Assembly: GCA_024636975.1 (NCBI GenBank)
Contig: JAGXGA010000028.1
Location: forward strand, 1-64,000
DNA length: 64,000 nucleotides
Direction: 5' to 3'
Origin: Mariniphaga sp.
GTDB taxonomy: Bacteria > Bacteroidota > Bacteroidia > Bacteroidales > Prolixibacteraceae
The translations under genes and the position numbers were made by a program. Positions 1 to 8,306 of the stretch are shown piece by piece; within the stretch, counting starts at the first letter, position 1, and each line of letters starts with the position of its first letter. The notes below the pieces were generated by a model. That model was not told the DNA's origin. It saw only the letters and a program-made list of their open reading frames with translations, and searched no databases.

Positions 1-170
1 AAAGGCAATATTGACTACACAAAAATAACAAAGCTACCGGGGCAATAATAAAAAGTCTCGTTACCCTGACTCGAATTTCAAATTATCTGAAATGATTTTT
101 GTGAAAATAAAGCAATATTTGTGTTTATGAATTAATCAGGCTAGCTTAATAATTATAATTTAATTTATTT

Positions 171-201
171 CCGGAAGCAGATGAACACTTAATGCTTCCG
201 G
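171..201 (-). terminator. Terminator-like hairpin after the glycosyltransferase
   Basis: The arms CCGGAAGCA (171-179) and TGCTTCCGG (193-201) pair perfectly over 9 bp with a 13-base loop. On the minus strand the hairpin lies only a few bases beyond the stop codon of the glycosyltransferase and is followed by AT-rich sequence (AAATAAATTAAATT), not by a pure T-run. It is probably the end of that transcript. The first 170 bases of the window are AT-rich and hold no gene I can see. Confidence 0.6.
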
Positions 202-205
202 TAAT

Positions 206-1396
206 TTATGAATTCTGCTCTGCAGTCGTTAGCAACAATAATTGTTCATCAAGGTCAGCCTTTTCATAATAATGTGCATGAGTAAAGTTCAAGTACTTTA
301 ATATTTTGAACGCATTAAATTTATGATAAAAGCGCAAACGAAAAGAAGCCAGGCTGGCACAGTTTCGGTTCAGATCATTCAATTCTTTCCAAAAAACATC
401 AGCATTCAAAAAAGCCTTTACCGAATGGGGTAACCCCGAAAGTTCTTTTTCATAATCCTCCCTGGAAATCTGATAAAGTAGCTCAACCTTACCGAAGAAG
501 CATTTCAAATTCGCATAAGCATCAAAACTGTATGTATTTCGAAGGTCCTCCTCCCCTTCCATCCACTTCTGCAGCACAGGCCCCGTTCCAAAAGGGACAC
601 GGCCGGACAGCCGAGCCGAGGGATGAACGGTAGTTAAAGTAATTTCACCCACCCTGCCCACCTGCACCAGGGTTTGAAGGAAATAAAAATCTTCTCCAGC
701 CTGCCGGCGGTTCATTCCCCCACGTTTTACATAAGCGCCGGCAGTTACAGCAAATGCCGACCCGACAGTAAACATAGAGTAAGGATAGCCGGTAAAAGCC
801 ATCGCTCTTTTGTAATAATCCATGTACTTTTCATACAAAAGAATTCCTTGCAGGTGCCTCTCCCCCAACCCATCCTTCTGATGTGAAAAATGTATTGTAG
901 CTCCGGCATCTGAAGGGTTATTCCTAAAATATTCTTCGATTTCAATAAGATAATTTTCTTCCACAAGAGTATCTGCATCAAGCGAAACAATGATTCCATC
1001 CGGTTTATTCAATTGGTTAAACCTTCCCACAGCTTCATCCATACCTGCCTTGCGGGCGGTACCTGCACCCGCCCATTTTTTCTTCAATTCAACCGGACCA
1101 ATTACAAAAAACTTCAACCGCTCTGCAGAGTGCTGTTTAATCCATGCTTCAAGTTCCTGCCTTGTCTGATGGTTTTGAGCTTTAATTTCATCAGATGCTG
1201 TATCAGAGTGGTTTATCAAAACAAGTACTTCAACAAAATTTTCAGGCAAACGGCAACTAATAACGGAGTGCAACGTTTCCAGAATTTCGGGTTCCCTGTA
1301 ACAAGGTATTACTAATATAATGCCTGAACCGGGATGAGGTAATTCTGCAATTCTCCCGATCAATTTGTTTTTATCCAGGTATTTATCTGCAAACAT
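206..1396 (-). CDS. Family 2 glycosyltransferase
   Basis: This 396-residue protein has a GT-A fold glycosyltransferase pattern. The N-terminal half contains a nucleotide-sugar binding stretch (IILVIPCYREPE near residue 27), the metal-binding DxD-type motif SLDADT near residue 139, and the downstream acidic motif AGEDFYF near residue 235, which in GT2 enzymes holds the catalytic base. No membrane segment or signal peptide is visible, so it should act on the cytoplasmic face of the inner membrane. The donor sugar and acceptor cannot be read from the sequence. It starts with ATG at 1396 and is followed by a hairpin at 171-201. It sits alone, next to the OmpH-like gene on the same strand but behind that gene's terminator. 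Confidence 0.8.
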   Translation of the reverse strand: MFADKYLDKNKLIGRIAELPHPGSGIILVIPCYREPEILETLHSVISCRLPENFVEVLVLINHSDTASDEIKAQNHQTRQELEAWIKQHSAERLKFFVIGPVELKKKWAGAGTARKAGMDEAVGRFNQLNKPDGIIVSLDADTLVEENYLIEIEEYFRNNPSDAGATIHFSHQKDGLGERHLQGILLYEKYMDYYKRAMAFTGYPYSMFTVGSAFAVTAGAYVKRGGMNRRQAGEDFYFLQTLVQVGRVGEITLTTVHPSARLSGRVPFGTGPVLQKWMEGEEDLRNTYSFDAYANLKCFFGKVELLYQISREDYEKELSGLPHSVKAFLNADVFWKELNDLNRNCASLASFRLRFYHKFNAFKILKYLNFTHAHYYEKADLDEQLLLLTTAEQNS

Positions 1397-1431
1397 GAAT
1401 TAATTTTGCTCTAAAAAATTGCAATTTAAGC

Positions 1432-1457
1432 AAAAAAAATCCGGGCGTTGCCCGGAT
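1432..1457 (-). terminator. Rho-independent terminator of the OmpH-like gene
   Basis: On the minus strand an 8-bp GC-rich stem (ATCCGGGC at 1439-1446 paired with GCCCGGAT at 1450-1457, loop GTT) is followed directly by a run of T (A-run 1432-1438 on the plus strand). It lies just after the stop codon of the OmpH-like gene and separates it from the glycosyltransferase. Confidence 0.85.
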
Positions 1458-1476
1458 AGCATCTTTTCAAATATTT

Positions 1477-2085
1477 TCACTTTGAGGCTGCTTGTTTGGC
1501 ATAGCGTTCATTCATAGCTGCTATAACCTCTTTGGTAATGTTATGTGCCTCATTTCCTACCAATACATCGGCCCCATTAAGTATGTAATCATACTTTCGA
1601 TTCTTGTTAAACTCTTCAAGGTAATTCAACAAACTGTCGAGAATTTGCTGATTATTAGTCGACTGTAACTCCGCAAGCCTACCCGACAAGTCCTGATCGA
1701 GCTTCATAATTTCCTGCTCTTTTCCAACGAGTCTGTCACGTTCCTGGACGGCTCTTTGTTCACTGAGAAATCCACCACGTTGCAATTTTTCCTGGAAAGC
1801 GCTGGCTTCACGTTCAAACGACTCTCTTTTTGTCCTGAACTCACTGTTGTAGGCTTCCTGCTTTTTTGTAAAATCATCGTGCAGATCCTGGGCCAGATCG
1901 TAATTTATGATAACTGAATCAGCCTTTACATAAGCAATTTTTAATGATGATCCTCGTTCAGCACCTGAACTTTCAACTACATTTGCCGATTCCTTTGGCT
2001 GCCCGTTCCCTGTAAAATAAAGAACATATAAAACAACTACAGCAACTAATGCAACAACAGAAACAATTAATGATGATCCTTTCAT
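1477..2085 (-). CDS. OmpH/Skp family periplasmic chaperone
   Basis: The 202-residue product begins with a hydrophobic segment (residues 5-26, SLIVSVVALVAVVVLYVLYF) that is a signal anchor or uncleaved signal peptide. It is followed by the IAYVKADSVIINYDLAQ start typical of OmpH family proteins, a long charged helical region (about residues 65-150, likely coiled coil) and a C-terminal segment with YDYILNGADVLVG. Skp/OmpH proteins hold unfolded outer-membrane proteins in the periplasm. This copy keeps a long N-terminal hydrophobic segment, so it may stay membrane-attached. A TAnnTTTG-type promoter lies at 2119-2147 and a clear terminator at 1432-1457, so the gene is probably monocistronic. Confidence 0.8.
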   Translation of the reverse strand: MKGSSLIVSVVALVAVVVLYVLYFTGNGQPKESANVVESSGAERGSSLKIAYVKADSVIINYDLAQDLHDDFTKKQEAYNSEFRTKRESFEREASAFQEKLQRGGFLSEQRAVQERDRLVGKEQEIMKLDQDLSGRLAELQSTNNQQILDSLLNYLEEFNKNRKYDYILNGADVLVGNEAHNITKEVIAAMNERYAKQAASK

Positions 2086-2118
2086 TTCTATAATTTAATT
2101 TTTGGTCATTCAACCGGG

Positions 2119-2147
2119 CAAAGATAATTTATTCAATTAAATGCAAA
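2119..2147 (-). promoter_or_regulatory. Predicted promoter of the OmpH-like gene
   Basis: On the minus strand the -7 box TATCTTTG (2126 to 2119) fits the Bacteroidota consensus TAnnTTTG. A TTTG box (2147 to 2144) lies 17 bases further upstream. The predicted start of transcription is about 25-30 bases before the ATG at 2085. Confidence 0.5.
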
Positions 2148-2316
2148 AGAGGAAATTAAAACTTTTTTCAGTAAACTAATAATCAGTCGCTTTTTAAAAA
2201 AACATGCAGAAAATCATAGCTCACCACTGATAAACATCATTGAATTGAACAGCGATGAAGCAGTACTTTTACAAAAGTTACAGGAAATATGTCATAATGA
2301 TCATTTAAAATCAGGA

Positions 2317-3228
2317 ATGTTGAATAAGCTAATTGCGAATATGTTGCCGTATATGCCCAAAAAGCTGATTTGGGTATTTTCAAAGAGATATATTGCCGGT
2401 GAAACCATTGAAGAAGGAATGCTTGCATCGAAACTTCTGAACCAGCAAAATATTGAAGTTACAAGTGATTTACTGGGAGAATTTATTAGTTCGCTGGAGG
2501 AAGCAGAAGCGAACAAGAACATGTACCTTGAGATCATTGACAAGTTCACCAGTGAAAATATTAAAGGTAACTTTTCTTTAAAACCTACCATGTTTGGACT
2601 TCTGATCGATAAAGAAGCCTGTTACAGATATATACACGAAGTTATTACCCTGGCAGCAGAAAAAAGCAGCTTTGTTCGAATCGATATGGAAGATTCGCAG
2701 TGCGTTGATCTGGAAATGGAACTCTTTAAAAGGCTGCAGCCCGAATTTCCTAAAAATGTAGGACTGGTACTACAGGCATATCTCCGTCGTACCCTGGGCG
2801 ATATTGAAAACCTTCAAAGTATTCACACTTCAGAAGCACCGCTTAATTTCAGGCTTTGCAAAGGTATTTATATTGAGCCCGAAAAAATTGCCTATAAAAA
2901 ATACAACGAAGTCCGCGAGCATTTTCTGGAAGACCTGAAGTTTCTGTTTAAGAATAAAATGTATGCAGGCATTGCAACGCACGACAGTTACCTGGTGGAG
3001 CAATCGATGATACTTGTTGAAAAATACCAGGTCCCAAAAAACATGTATGAATTTCAAATGCTATATGGTGTAACACCTGAATTGCGGCAGTCGATAATCG
3101 ATAAGGGACATCGGATGAGGGTATATGTTCCCTTCGGAAAACAGTGGTTCAATTATTCAACGCGGCGACTAAAGGAGAATCCAAAAATTGCGCAACATAT
3201 AATTAAAGCACTAGTCATAAGAGGATAA
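2317..3228 (+). CDS. Proline dehydrogenase (monofunctional)
   Basis: The product matches the monofunctional FAD-dependent proline dehydrogenase family, which oxidises proline to pyrroline-5-carboxylate and passes electrons to the quinone pool. Motifs seen in order are QAYLRRTLGD, FRLCKGIYIEPEKIAY (the family strand that packs against FAD), GIATHD, YEFQMLYGV and, near the C terminus, YSTRRLKENP with the paired arginines that bind the proline carboxylate. I chose the ATG at 2317 (303 residues), which gives the roughly 300-residue length of single-domain enzymes; a TTG at 2245 would add 24 residues without family similarity. The partner P5C dehydrogenase is not in the window. Confidence 0.85.
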   Translation: MLNKLIANMLPYMPKKLIWVFSKRYIAGETIEEGMLASKLLNQQNIEVTSDLLGEFISSLEEAEANKNMYLEIIDKFTSENIKGNFSLKPTMFGLLIDKEACYRYIHEVITLAAEKSSFVRIDMEDSQCVDLEMELFKRLQPEFPKNVGLVLQAYLRRTLGDIENLQSIHTSEAPLNFRLCKGIYIEPEKIAYKKYNEVREHFLEDLKFLFKNKMYAGIATHDSYLVEQSMILVEKYQVPKNMYEFQMLYGVTPELRQSIIDKGHRMRVYVPFGKQWFNYSTRRLKENPKIAQHIIKALVIRG

Positions 3229-3265
3229 GAAGTTAGTAAATAAGTACCTCTGTCAGGATCATCGG

Positions 3266-3838
3266 TCAGAATGAGCGAAAAATGATCTCTTGCAGGGGCC
3301 TTTTGGGAACATGATGTACGTTGTTTTCATCGCGCCAGTACTTTATTTCTCCCCCGTCGGCTGTTTCAATCACCACTTCTTCGACAGGTTTCCCCAGGGC
3401 AATTAAGTACAATATATCAAGATTAGCAGGAAGCTGGAGTATTCTTGCCACTTTGCTCTTATTTACCGAACCAATGATGCAACCCCCAAAACCATCCTCC
3501 ACGGCTCCAAGCAAAATACTCTGCATAGCAATGCCCTCATCACAATGGCTGTTCTCAGCAATTGACCTATCGAGCAGGAGAGCGACATAAGCCACCGGGC
3601 GCTCATTCTCTATCGGCCCCCTCCAGTCGGTAAGATAACCTGCCCATCCCAGGTGAGGAAATATAAGCCCGTTAATTTTTTCATCGGTACTTATCACATA
3701 TTTTAATGGTTGCATATTTCTTGCACTGGAGGAAAGGCGTGCAAGTTCTATCCATTTTTCAATTTGCTTGATGCTAATTTTCTGAGAGACATCAAACCTT
3801 CGGACAGCACGGTTTTTTTTAATCAAATCGTAAATCAT
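3266..3838 (-). CDS. Nitroreductase family FMN oxidoreductase
   Basis: This 190-residue protein has the layout of small nitroreductase-fold flavoproteins. The N terminus carries the FMN-phosphate-binding motif KKNRAVRRFD, followed by a helix with LARLSSSARNMQPLKYVI, in which the Ser/Asn/Gln cluster binds FMN. The GFGGCIIGSV segment in the middle and the IALGKPVE strand near the C terminus are also typical. Such proteins are dimeric NAD(P)H-dependent reductases; the physiological substrate is unknown. The gene is convergent with proline dehydrogenase and divergent from the xylose regulator. Confidence 0.8.
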   Translation of the reverse strand: MIYDLIKKNRAVRRFDVSQKISIKQIEKWIELARLSSSARNMQPLKYVISTDEKINGLIFPHLGWAGYLTDWRGPIENERPVAYVALLLDRSIAENSHCDEGIAMQSILLGAVEDGFGGCIIGSVNKSKVARILQLPANLDILYLIALGKPVEEVVIETADGGEIKYWRDENNVHHVPKRPLQEIIFRSF

Positions 3839-4037
3839 AATTTACTTCTGTTAGTTTCACTAAAATTAGAAAAAGGATGATTAAAAATGTGTGTTTTTAC
3901 CAATATTAATAAAAAAGATAAGGAAAAAGTTACCCCCAATTAAAAGAAGTAATGCTGACCAAACTTAACCACTCGAAAACAGTAACTTTTCCTTATCCAA
4001 AATAGTAACGGAAGAAACTTTTTTCTATTGTTTTCTG

Positions 4038-4076
4038 TTGGCTAATAATAATTTTTAATTTTGTAGAACAGAACAG
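4038..4076 (+). promoter_or_regulatory. Promoter and putative operator of the xylose regulator
   Basis: The -7 box TAATTTTG at 4056-4063 fits TAnnTTTG exactly, with a TTG at 4038-4040 as a possible -33 element. The 12-base word AGAACAGAACAG starts 2 bases after the -7 box (4065-4076) and recurs at 5223-5234 in front of xylulokinase. A site overlapping the transcription start suggests repression and autoregulation by the GntR protein. Just upstream, 4021-4040 contains two similar 10-base words (TTTTCTATTG, TTTTCTGTTG), which are candidate extra half-sites. Confidence 0.55.
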
Positions 4077-4113
4077 AATGGATAACGTTCTGCCTAATTA
4101 AACAAACTACTGA

Positions 4114-5109
4114 ATGACCGATTTGAAGTTTACAATTGATGAAAATTCAAATGCATTGAAATTTCAGCAACTTGTTGATGCCATTATTGATTCCATCAGC
4201 CGGGACCAGTTAAAGTCAGGCGAAATGCTGCCCTCGGTAAATCAGATAATGAAAGAGAGTAACCTGTCGCGCGACACAGTTTTTAAAGCATATGCCGAAC
4301 TCAAGAAGCGTGGTGTGGTGGAATCAGTACCCAACAGGGGTTATTTTGTTACAAAAAAAATAACGCGGGTATTCCTGTTTCTGGATACATTTAAAGCATA
4401 CAAGGAAGTTTTATACGGTTCATTCCTGAAACACCTCCCTAAAAACATTAGTGTAGATTTACATTTCCATCATTACAACATCGGCCTTTTTGAAAAAATT
4501 ATTGATGAAAGCCTCGGCAAATACAGCAAGTACATTATTATGAATTTCGATCATTCCAAAATAAAAAGCATAATTAAAAAAATCCCCGACGATCAGCTGT
4601 TAATTATCGACTGGAAAATTCATGCAAAAGAAAATCATTCGGCAGTTTATCAGAATTTTGGCCAGCCTGTCTACGATTGCCTTCAAAATAACCTTGCAAG
4701 AATTACCCGCTATAATGAATTAACATTCTATTATCCGCCTTTTACTTATCATCCCAAAGAGGCAATTCACTATTTCAAACAATTCTGCAGCGATTACCAG
4801 ATCAAACATTCGATTGTATATAAGGAAGAACAGTTCCGTATTAAAAAGGGAGGATTGTATTTGCTTGTTAGCGACCGCACACTGGCCAGTTTTCTGGATC
4901 AATGTGCTGAAATGGGTTTTGAGCCGGGACGGGAAGCCGGTGTGATATCCTATAATGAAACTCCAATGAAGAAGTATGTAAAAAATGGAATAACTGTTAT
5001 ATCTACCGAGTTCGAGCTGATGGGGCAAAAAGCAGCAGAATTTGTTGCCACCGGTCAGCATGTGCAATTTGAAGTACCCACCAGCCTTAAATTGCGGTCA
5101 TCGTTGTAA
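4114..5109 (+). CDS. GntR-family regulator with LacI-type sugar-binding domain (xylose regulator)
   Basis: Residues 1-78 form a GntR winged helix (LKSGEMLPSVNQIMKESNLSRDTVFKAYAELKKRG, then ESVPNRGYFV in the wing). Residues from about 87 to the end resemble a LacI/periplasmic-binding-protein sensor with typical late elements (GREAGVISYNE, ISTEFELMGQKAAEF). This GntR-plus-LacI-sensor architecture is common for sugar-catabolic regulators in Bacteroidota. The gene is directly upstream of and co-directional with xylulokinase, xylose isomerase and a xylose symporter, so D-xylose or xylulose is the likely ligand (inference). A repeated AGAACAGAACAG word lies at its own promoter and at the operon promoter. 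A hairpin follows its stop codon. Confidence 0.85.
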   Translation: MTDLKFTIDENSNALKFQQLVDAIIDSISRDQLKSGEMLPSVNQIMKESNLSRDTVFKAYAELKKRGVVESVPNRGYFVTKKITRVFLFLDTFKAYKEVLYGSFLKHLPKNISVDLHFHHYNIGLFEKIIDESLGKYSKYIIMNFDHSKIKSIIKKIPDDQLLIIDWKIHAKENHSAVYQNFGQPVYDCLQNNLARITRYNELTFYYPPFTYHPKEAIHYFKQFCSDYQIKHSIVYKEEQFRIKKGGLYLLVSDRTLASFLDQCAEMGFEPGREAGVISYNETPMKKYVKNGITVISTEFELMGQKAAEFVATGQHVQFEVPTSLKLRSSL

Positions 5110-5118
5110 TAACACCAA

Positions 5119-5147
5119 GAACCGTTCTCTTTTTTAAAGAACGGTTC
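5119..5147 (+). terminator. Hairpin terminator after the regulator gene
   Basis: GAACCGTTCT (5119-5128) pairs perfectly with AGAACGGTTC (5138-5147) over 10 bp with a 9-base loop. It lies 10 bases after the stop codon of the GntR gene. The T-run after the stem is short (CTTT), so termination may be partial. Confidence 0.6.
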
Positions 5148-5181
5148 CTTTAAAAACATGTTGTATAACATTTTTTTGTAT

Positions 5182-5234
5182 TTTGAAAGCCGCTAATTTG
5201 AGGTTACTTTTGAAAGCATACCAGAACAGAACAG
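5182..5234 (+). promoter_or_regulatory. Promoter and putative operator of the xylBAE operon
   Basis: TTTG at 5182-5185 and TACTTTTG at 5205-5212 have a 19-base spacer, an almost ideal Bacteroidota promoter. The predicted transcription start, around 5219, lies just before AGAACAGAACAG (5223-5234), the same 12-base word found at the regulator's promoter. A bound regulator here would block initiation or early elongation. The leader to the ATG at 5271 is about 50 bases. Confidence 0.6.
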
Positions 5235-5270
5235 CTCAAGCAATGAGTAAAATATAAAACATTAAATATC

Positions 5271-6755
5271 ATGTATCTATTAGGTTTCGACATAGGGAGT
5301 TCATCGGTAAAAGCATCGCTTGTGAATGGTAAAAACGGGAATTGTGTAGCCACCTCCTACCATCCCAAAGAAGAGATGCCGATAACAGCTCACCAGGCAG
5401 GTTGGGCAGAGCAGTCACCGGAGTTATGGTGGAAAAATCTTAAGCTTGCCCTTGCCGATGTAATGAAGGAGTCGGATATTGATCCCGAAAAAATTGAATC
5501 CATCGGAATTTCCTACCAGATGCATGGTCTGGTGATGGTGGACAAAAACCATGAAGTCATCCGTCCTTCCATTATATGGTGCGACAGCCGCGCTGCGGCA
5601 ATTGGTGAAAAGGCATTTAAGGAAATAGGCAGCGAACGATGCCTGTCGGGCTTGCTTAATTCGCCAGGTAATTTTACAGCTTCGAAACTCCGGTGGGTAA
5701 AGGAAAACGAACCTGAATTATTCGACAGGGTTTATAAAATTATGCTTCCGGGCGATTATATTGCCATGAAGCTGACCGGGGAAATCCAGACAACTCTAAG
5801 TGGTCTTTCGGAAGGTATCATGTGGGACTTTAAAACCAACAGCCTTTCAGATATGTTGTTTAGCACTTACGGGTTTTCTACAGAAATTATTCCTGAAATA
5901 GTTCCCACATTTTCAGTCCAGGCACAACTGAGACCTAAAGTGGCCAGGGAGCTGGGGCTTTCTCCAAAAACGAAAGTAAGCTACAGGGCAGGCGACCAGC
6001 CCAATAATGCCCTTTCGTTAAATGTACTGAACCCGGGTGAAGTTGCTGCTACTGCCGGTACCTCGGGTGTGGTTTATGGTGTAAGCAGCGAAATCAGGTA
6101 CGATCCGCAATCGAGGGTAAACACCTTTGCCCATGTTAACCATTCTGCAGAAAGTCCGCGGCTGGGTGTTCTGTTGTGTATAAACGGAACCGGCATTTTA
6201 AATGCATGGCTCAAACGATTGGTGGGTGAAAACATGAACTACGAAGAAATGAACCGTGTGGCCGAATCTGCACCTGCCGGCTCGGCCGGGGTTACTGTTC
6301 TGCCATTTGGAAATGGTTCAGAAAGGGTACTAAACAACAGGAATGTTAATTCAGTTTTCAGTGGAATAAATTTTAACATACATCAGAAAGGCCATATTCT
6401 GCGGGCGGCACAGGAAGGTATCGTATTTTCATTCAAGTATGGAATGGACATTATGCAGAATACGGGGATTCACACTTCCGTTATAAGGGCCGGCAAAGCC
6501 AATATGTTTCTCAGCCCGATATTCAGAAATACTTTGGCAGGAATCACAGGGGCAACAATAGAACTTTACAACACGGATGGCTCGGTAGGCGCTGCCCGTG
6601 GGGCAGGCATCGGTTCTGGATACTATAAATCGTTTGGCGAAGCTTTCTCAAGCCTTACCAGGCTTGAAACCATTTATCCCGATACATCCAAAACTGACGA
6701 ATACACCGAAGCCTATAATCGTTGGAAAACGGAACTAAAAAAAGCCATCGGTTAA
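5271..6755 (+). CDS. xylB: Xylulokinase
   Basis: A 494-residue FGGY-family kinase, the usual length. The N-terminal phosphate loop is LGFDIGSSSVKASLV. The substrate-site region contains GISYQMHGLV and WCDSRAAAIG. The C-terminal ATPase half contains AATAGTSGVVYGV and the adenosine-loop sequence VGAARGAGIGSGYY. Together with the downstream xylose isomerase this fixes the substrate as D-xylulose, which is phosphorylated to xylulose 5-phosphate for the pentose phosphate pathway. It is the first gene of the operon and about 100 bases separate it from xylA. Confidence 0.92.
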   Translation: MYLLGFDIGSSSVKASLVNGKNGNCVATSYHPKEEMPITAHQAGWAEQSPELWWKNLKLALADVMKESDIDPEKIESIGISYQMHGLVMVDKNHEVIRPSIIWCDSRAAAIGEKAFKEIGSERCLSGLLNSPGNFTASKLRWVKENEPELFDRVYKIMLPGDYIAMKLTGEIQTTLSGLSEGIMWDFKTNSLSDMLFSTYGFSTEIIPEIVPTFSVQAQLRPKVARELGLSPKTKVSYRAGDQPNNALSLNVLNPGEVAATAGTSGVVYGVSSEIRYDPQSRVNTFAHVNHSAESPRLGVLLCINGTGILNAWLKRLVGENMNYEEMNRVAESAPAGSAGVTVLPFGNGSERVLNNRNVNSVFSGINFNIHQKGHILRAAQEGIVFSFKYGMDIMQNTGIHTSVIRAGKANMFLSPIFRNTLAGITGATIELYNTDGSVGAARGAGIGSGYYKSFGEAFSSLTRLETIYPDTSKTDEYTEAYNRWKTELKKAIG

Positions 6756-6859
6756 GAGTGTTAAAAAAAACTATAACTGGCACAGGCATAACAGAAAAAC
6801 TGTATTTCGGGGAATTTTAACAAAATCGAATAATTATTCATTCTTAAAAAATAAATAAA

Positions 6860-8185
6860 ATGGAAGTTTTAAAAGGCAACAAAGAGTATTTTAAAGGCAT
6901 TGACCAGATAAAGTATGAAGGCCCGGATTCCAGAAATCCGCTGGCATTTAAATGGTACGACGAGAACAAAGTGATTGGAGGTAAAACCATGAAAGAGTAT
7001 TTGCGGTTTGCAGTGGCCTACTGGCATACCTTCTGCGGAACAGGTGGTGACCCGTTTGGTCCGGGAACACAGATTTTTCCATGGGATGGCGCCTCTGATG
7101 TCGTAGATGCTGCAAAAGAACGTATGGATGCGGCCTTTGAGTTTATCACAAAAATGAACATCCCTTTTTACTGTTTCCACGATACGGACGTGGTTGGCGA
7201 TGGTTCAGTTTTTGAAATAGAAAAGCGTCTTGAGACAATGGTTGAAATGGCTAAACAAAGACAGGAAGCCTCGGGTGTGAAATTGCTTTGGGGAACTGCC
7301 AATGTTTTCTCCAGTCCGCGTTACATGAACGGAGCTTCAACCAATCCCGATTTTAACGTGATTACAAATGTGGCCGTTCAGATTAAAAATGCTATTGATG
7401 CCACTATCGCCCTTGGAGGTTCCAACTACGTATTCTGGGGTGGACGCGAAGGGTATATGACGCTGCACAATACCGACACAAAAAGGGAACTGGAACATAT
7501 GGGCCGATTCCTTACAATGGCCCGCGACTACGGCCGCAAACAGGGATTTAACGGAACTTTCCTGATTGAGCCCAAACCTATGGAGCCGACAAAACATCAG
7601 TACGATTACGATTCGCAAACCGTTATCGGCTTCCTCCGTCAGCATGGTCTAGACAAAGATTTTAAACTTAATGTTGAAGTAAACCATGCAACTCTTGCCG
7701 GCCATACATTTGCCCACGATTTGCGCATGGCTGCCGATGCCGGCCTGCTGGGCTCTATTGATGCCAACAAGGGGGATTATCAGAACGGATGGGATACCGA
7801 TGAATTCCCAACTAACATATATGAAGTGACCGAAGCCATGCTTGAAATTATGCAGGCCGGTGGTTTTAAAACGGGAGGTATAAATTTCGATGCCAAGACC
7901 CGTAGAAATTCAACCGATCTGGAAGATATCTTCATAGCCCATGTTTCAGGAATGGATGTATTTGCCCGTTCCCTGGTTATTGCCGATAAAATACTGAATG
8001 AATCGGATTACCTGTCAATGCGTAAAAAGCGGTATGAATCGTTCGACAACGGCAAAGGCGCCGATTTTGAAGCCGGCAAACTGTCGCTTGAAGACATGTA
8101 CAGCATTGCCAAAGAAGTTGGTGAACCGGCCCAGATAAGCGGCAAGCAGGAAATGCTGGAACAATTAATTAACTGGTACATTTAA
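6860..8185 (+). CDS. xylA: Xylose isomerase
   Basis: A 441-residue cytoplasmic TIM-barrel enzyme that interconverts D-xylose and D-xylulose. Visible active-site elements are the histidine segment [18 protein letters not shown], the metal-ligand segment [26 protein letters not shown] and [11 protein letters not shown]. The length and the long N terminus place it in the class II group typical of Bacteroidota and Firmicutes. It is the second gene of the xylose operon. A strong hairpin follows before the transporter gene and may lower expression of the latter. Confidence 0.95.
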   Translation: MEVLKGNKEYFKGIDQIKYEGPDSRNPLAFKWYDENKVIGGKTMKEYLRFAVAYWHTFCGTGGDPFGPGTQIFPWDGASDVVDAAKERMDAAFEFITKMNIPFYCFHDTDVVGDGSVFEIEKRLETMVEMAKQRQEASGVKLLWGTANVFSSPRYMNGASTNPDFNVITNVAVQIKNAIDATIALGGSNYVFWGGREGYMTLHNTDTKRELEHMGRFLTMARDYGRKQGFNGTFLIEPKPMEPTKHQYDYDSQTVIGFLRQHGLDKDFKLNVEVNHATLAGHTFAHDLRMAADAGLLGSIDANKGDYQNGWDTDEFPTNIYEVTEAMLEIMQAGGFKTGGINFDAKTRRNSTDLEDIFIAHVSGMDVFARSLVIADKILNESDYLSMRKKRYESFDNGKGADFEAGKLSLEDMYSIAKEVGEPAQISGKQEMLEQLINWYI

Positions 8186-8215
8186 ATCTGTTATTACCAA
8201 TTGGAATAGACCATA

Positions 8216-8244
8216 AAGCCTGGCCGTTATTAACGGCCGGGCTT
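8216..8244 (+). terminator. Strong intergenic hairpin between xylA and the symporter
   Basis: A 13-bp stem (8216-8228 paired with 8232-8244, one G-U pair, three-base loop ATT) with a core of GGCCGTTA/TAACGGCC. No T-run follows, so it is either a weak terminator, a processing or mRNA-stabilising hairpin protecting xylBA, or a binding site. It lies 31 bases after the xylA stop codon and 62 bases before the transporter start. Confidence 0.6.
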
Positions 8245-8306
8245 CATAGCATTCGAATTCTGAAATTATCCGGGAAAATTAACTTATACTGAAAACAAAC
8301 ATCAAA

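Noticed and set aside
2245-2316. TTG-started N-terminal extension of proline dehydrogenase
   Set aside because: TTG is weak, the added 24 residues lack family similarity, and the ATG at 2317 gives the expected length.
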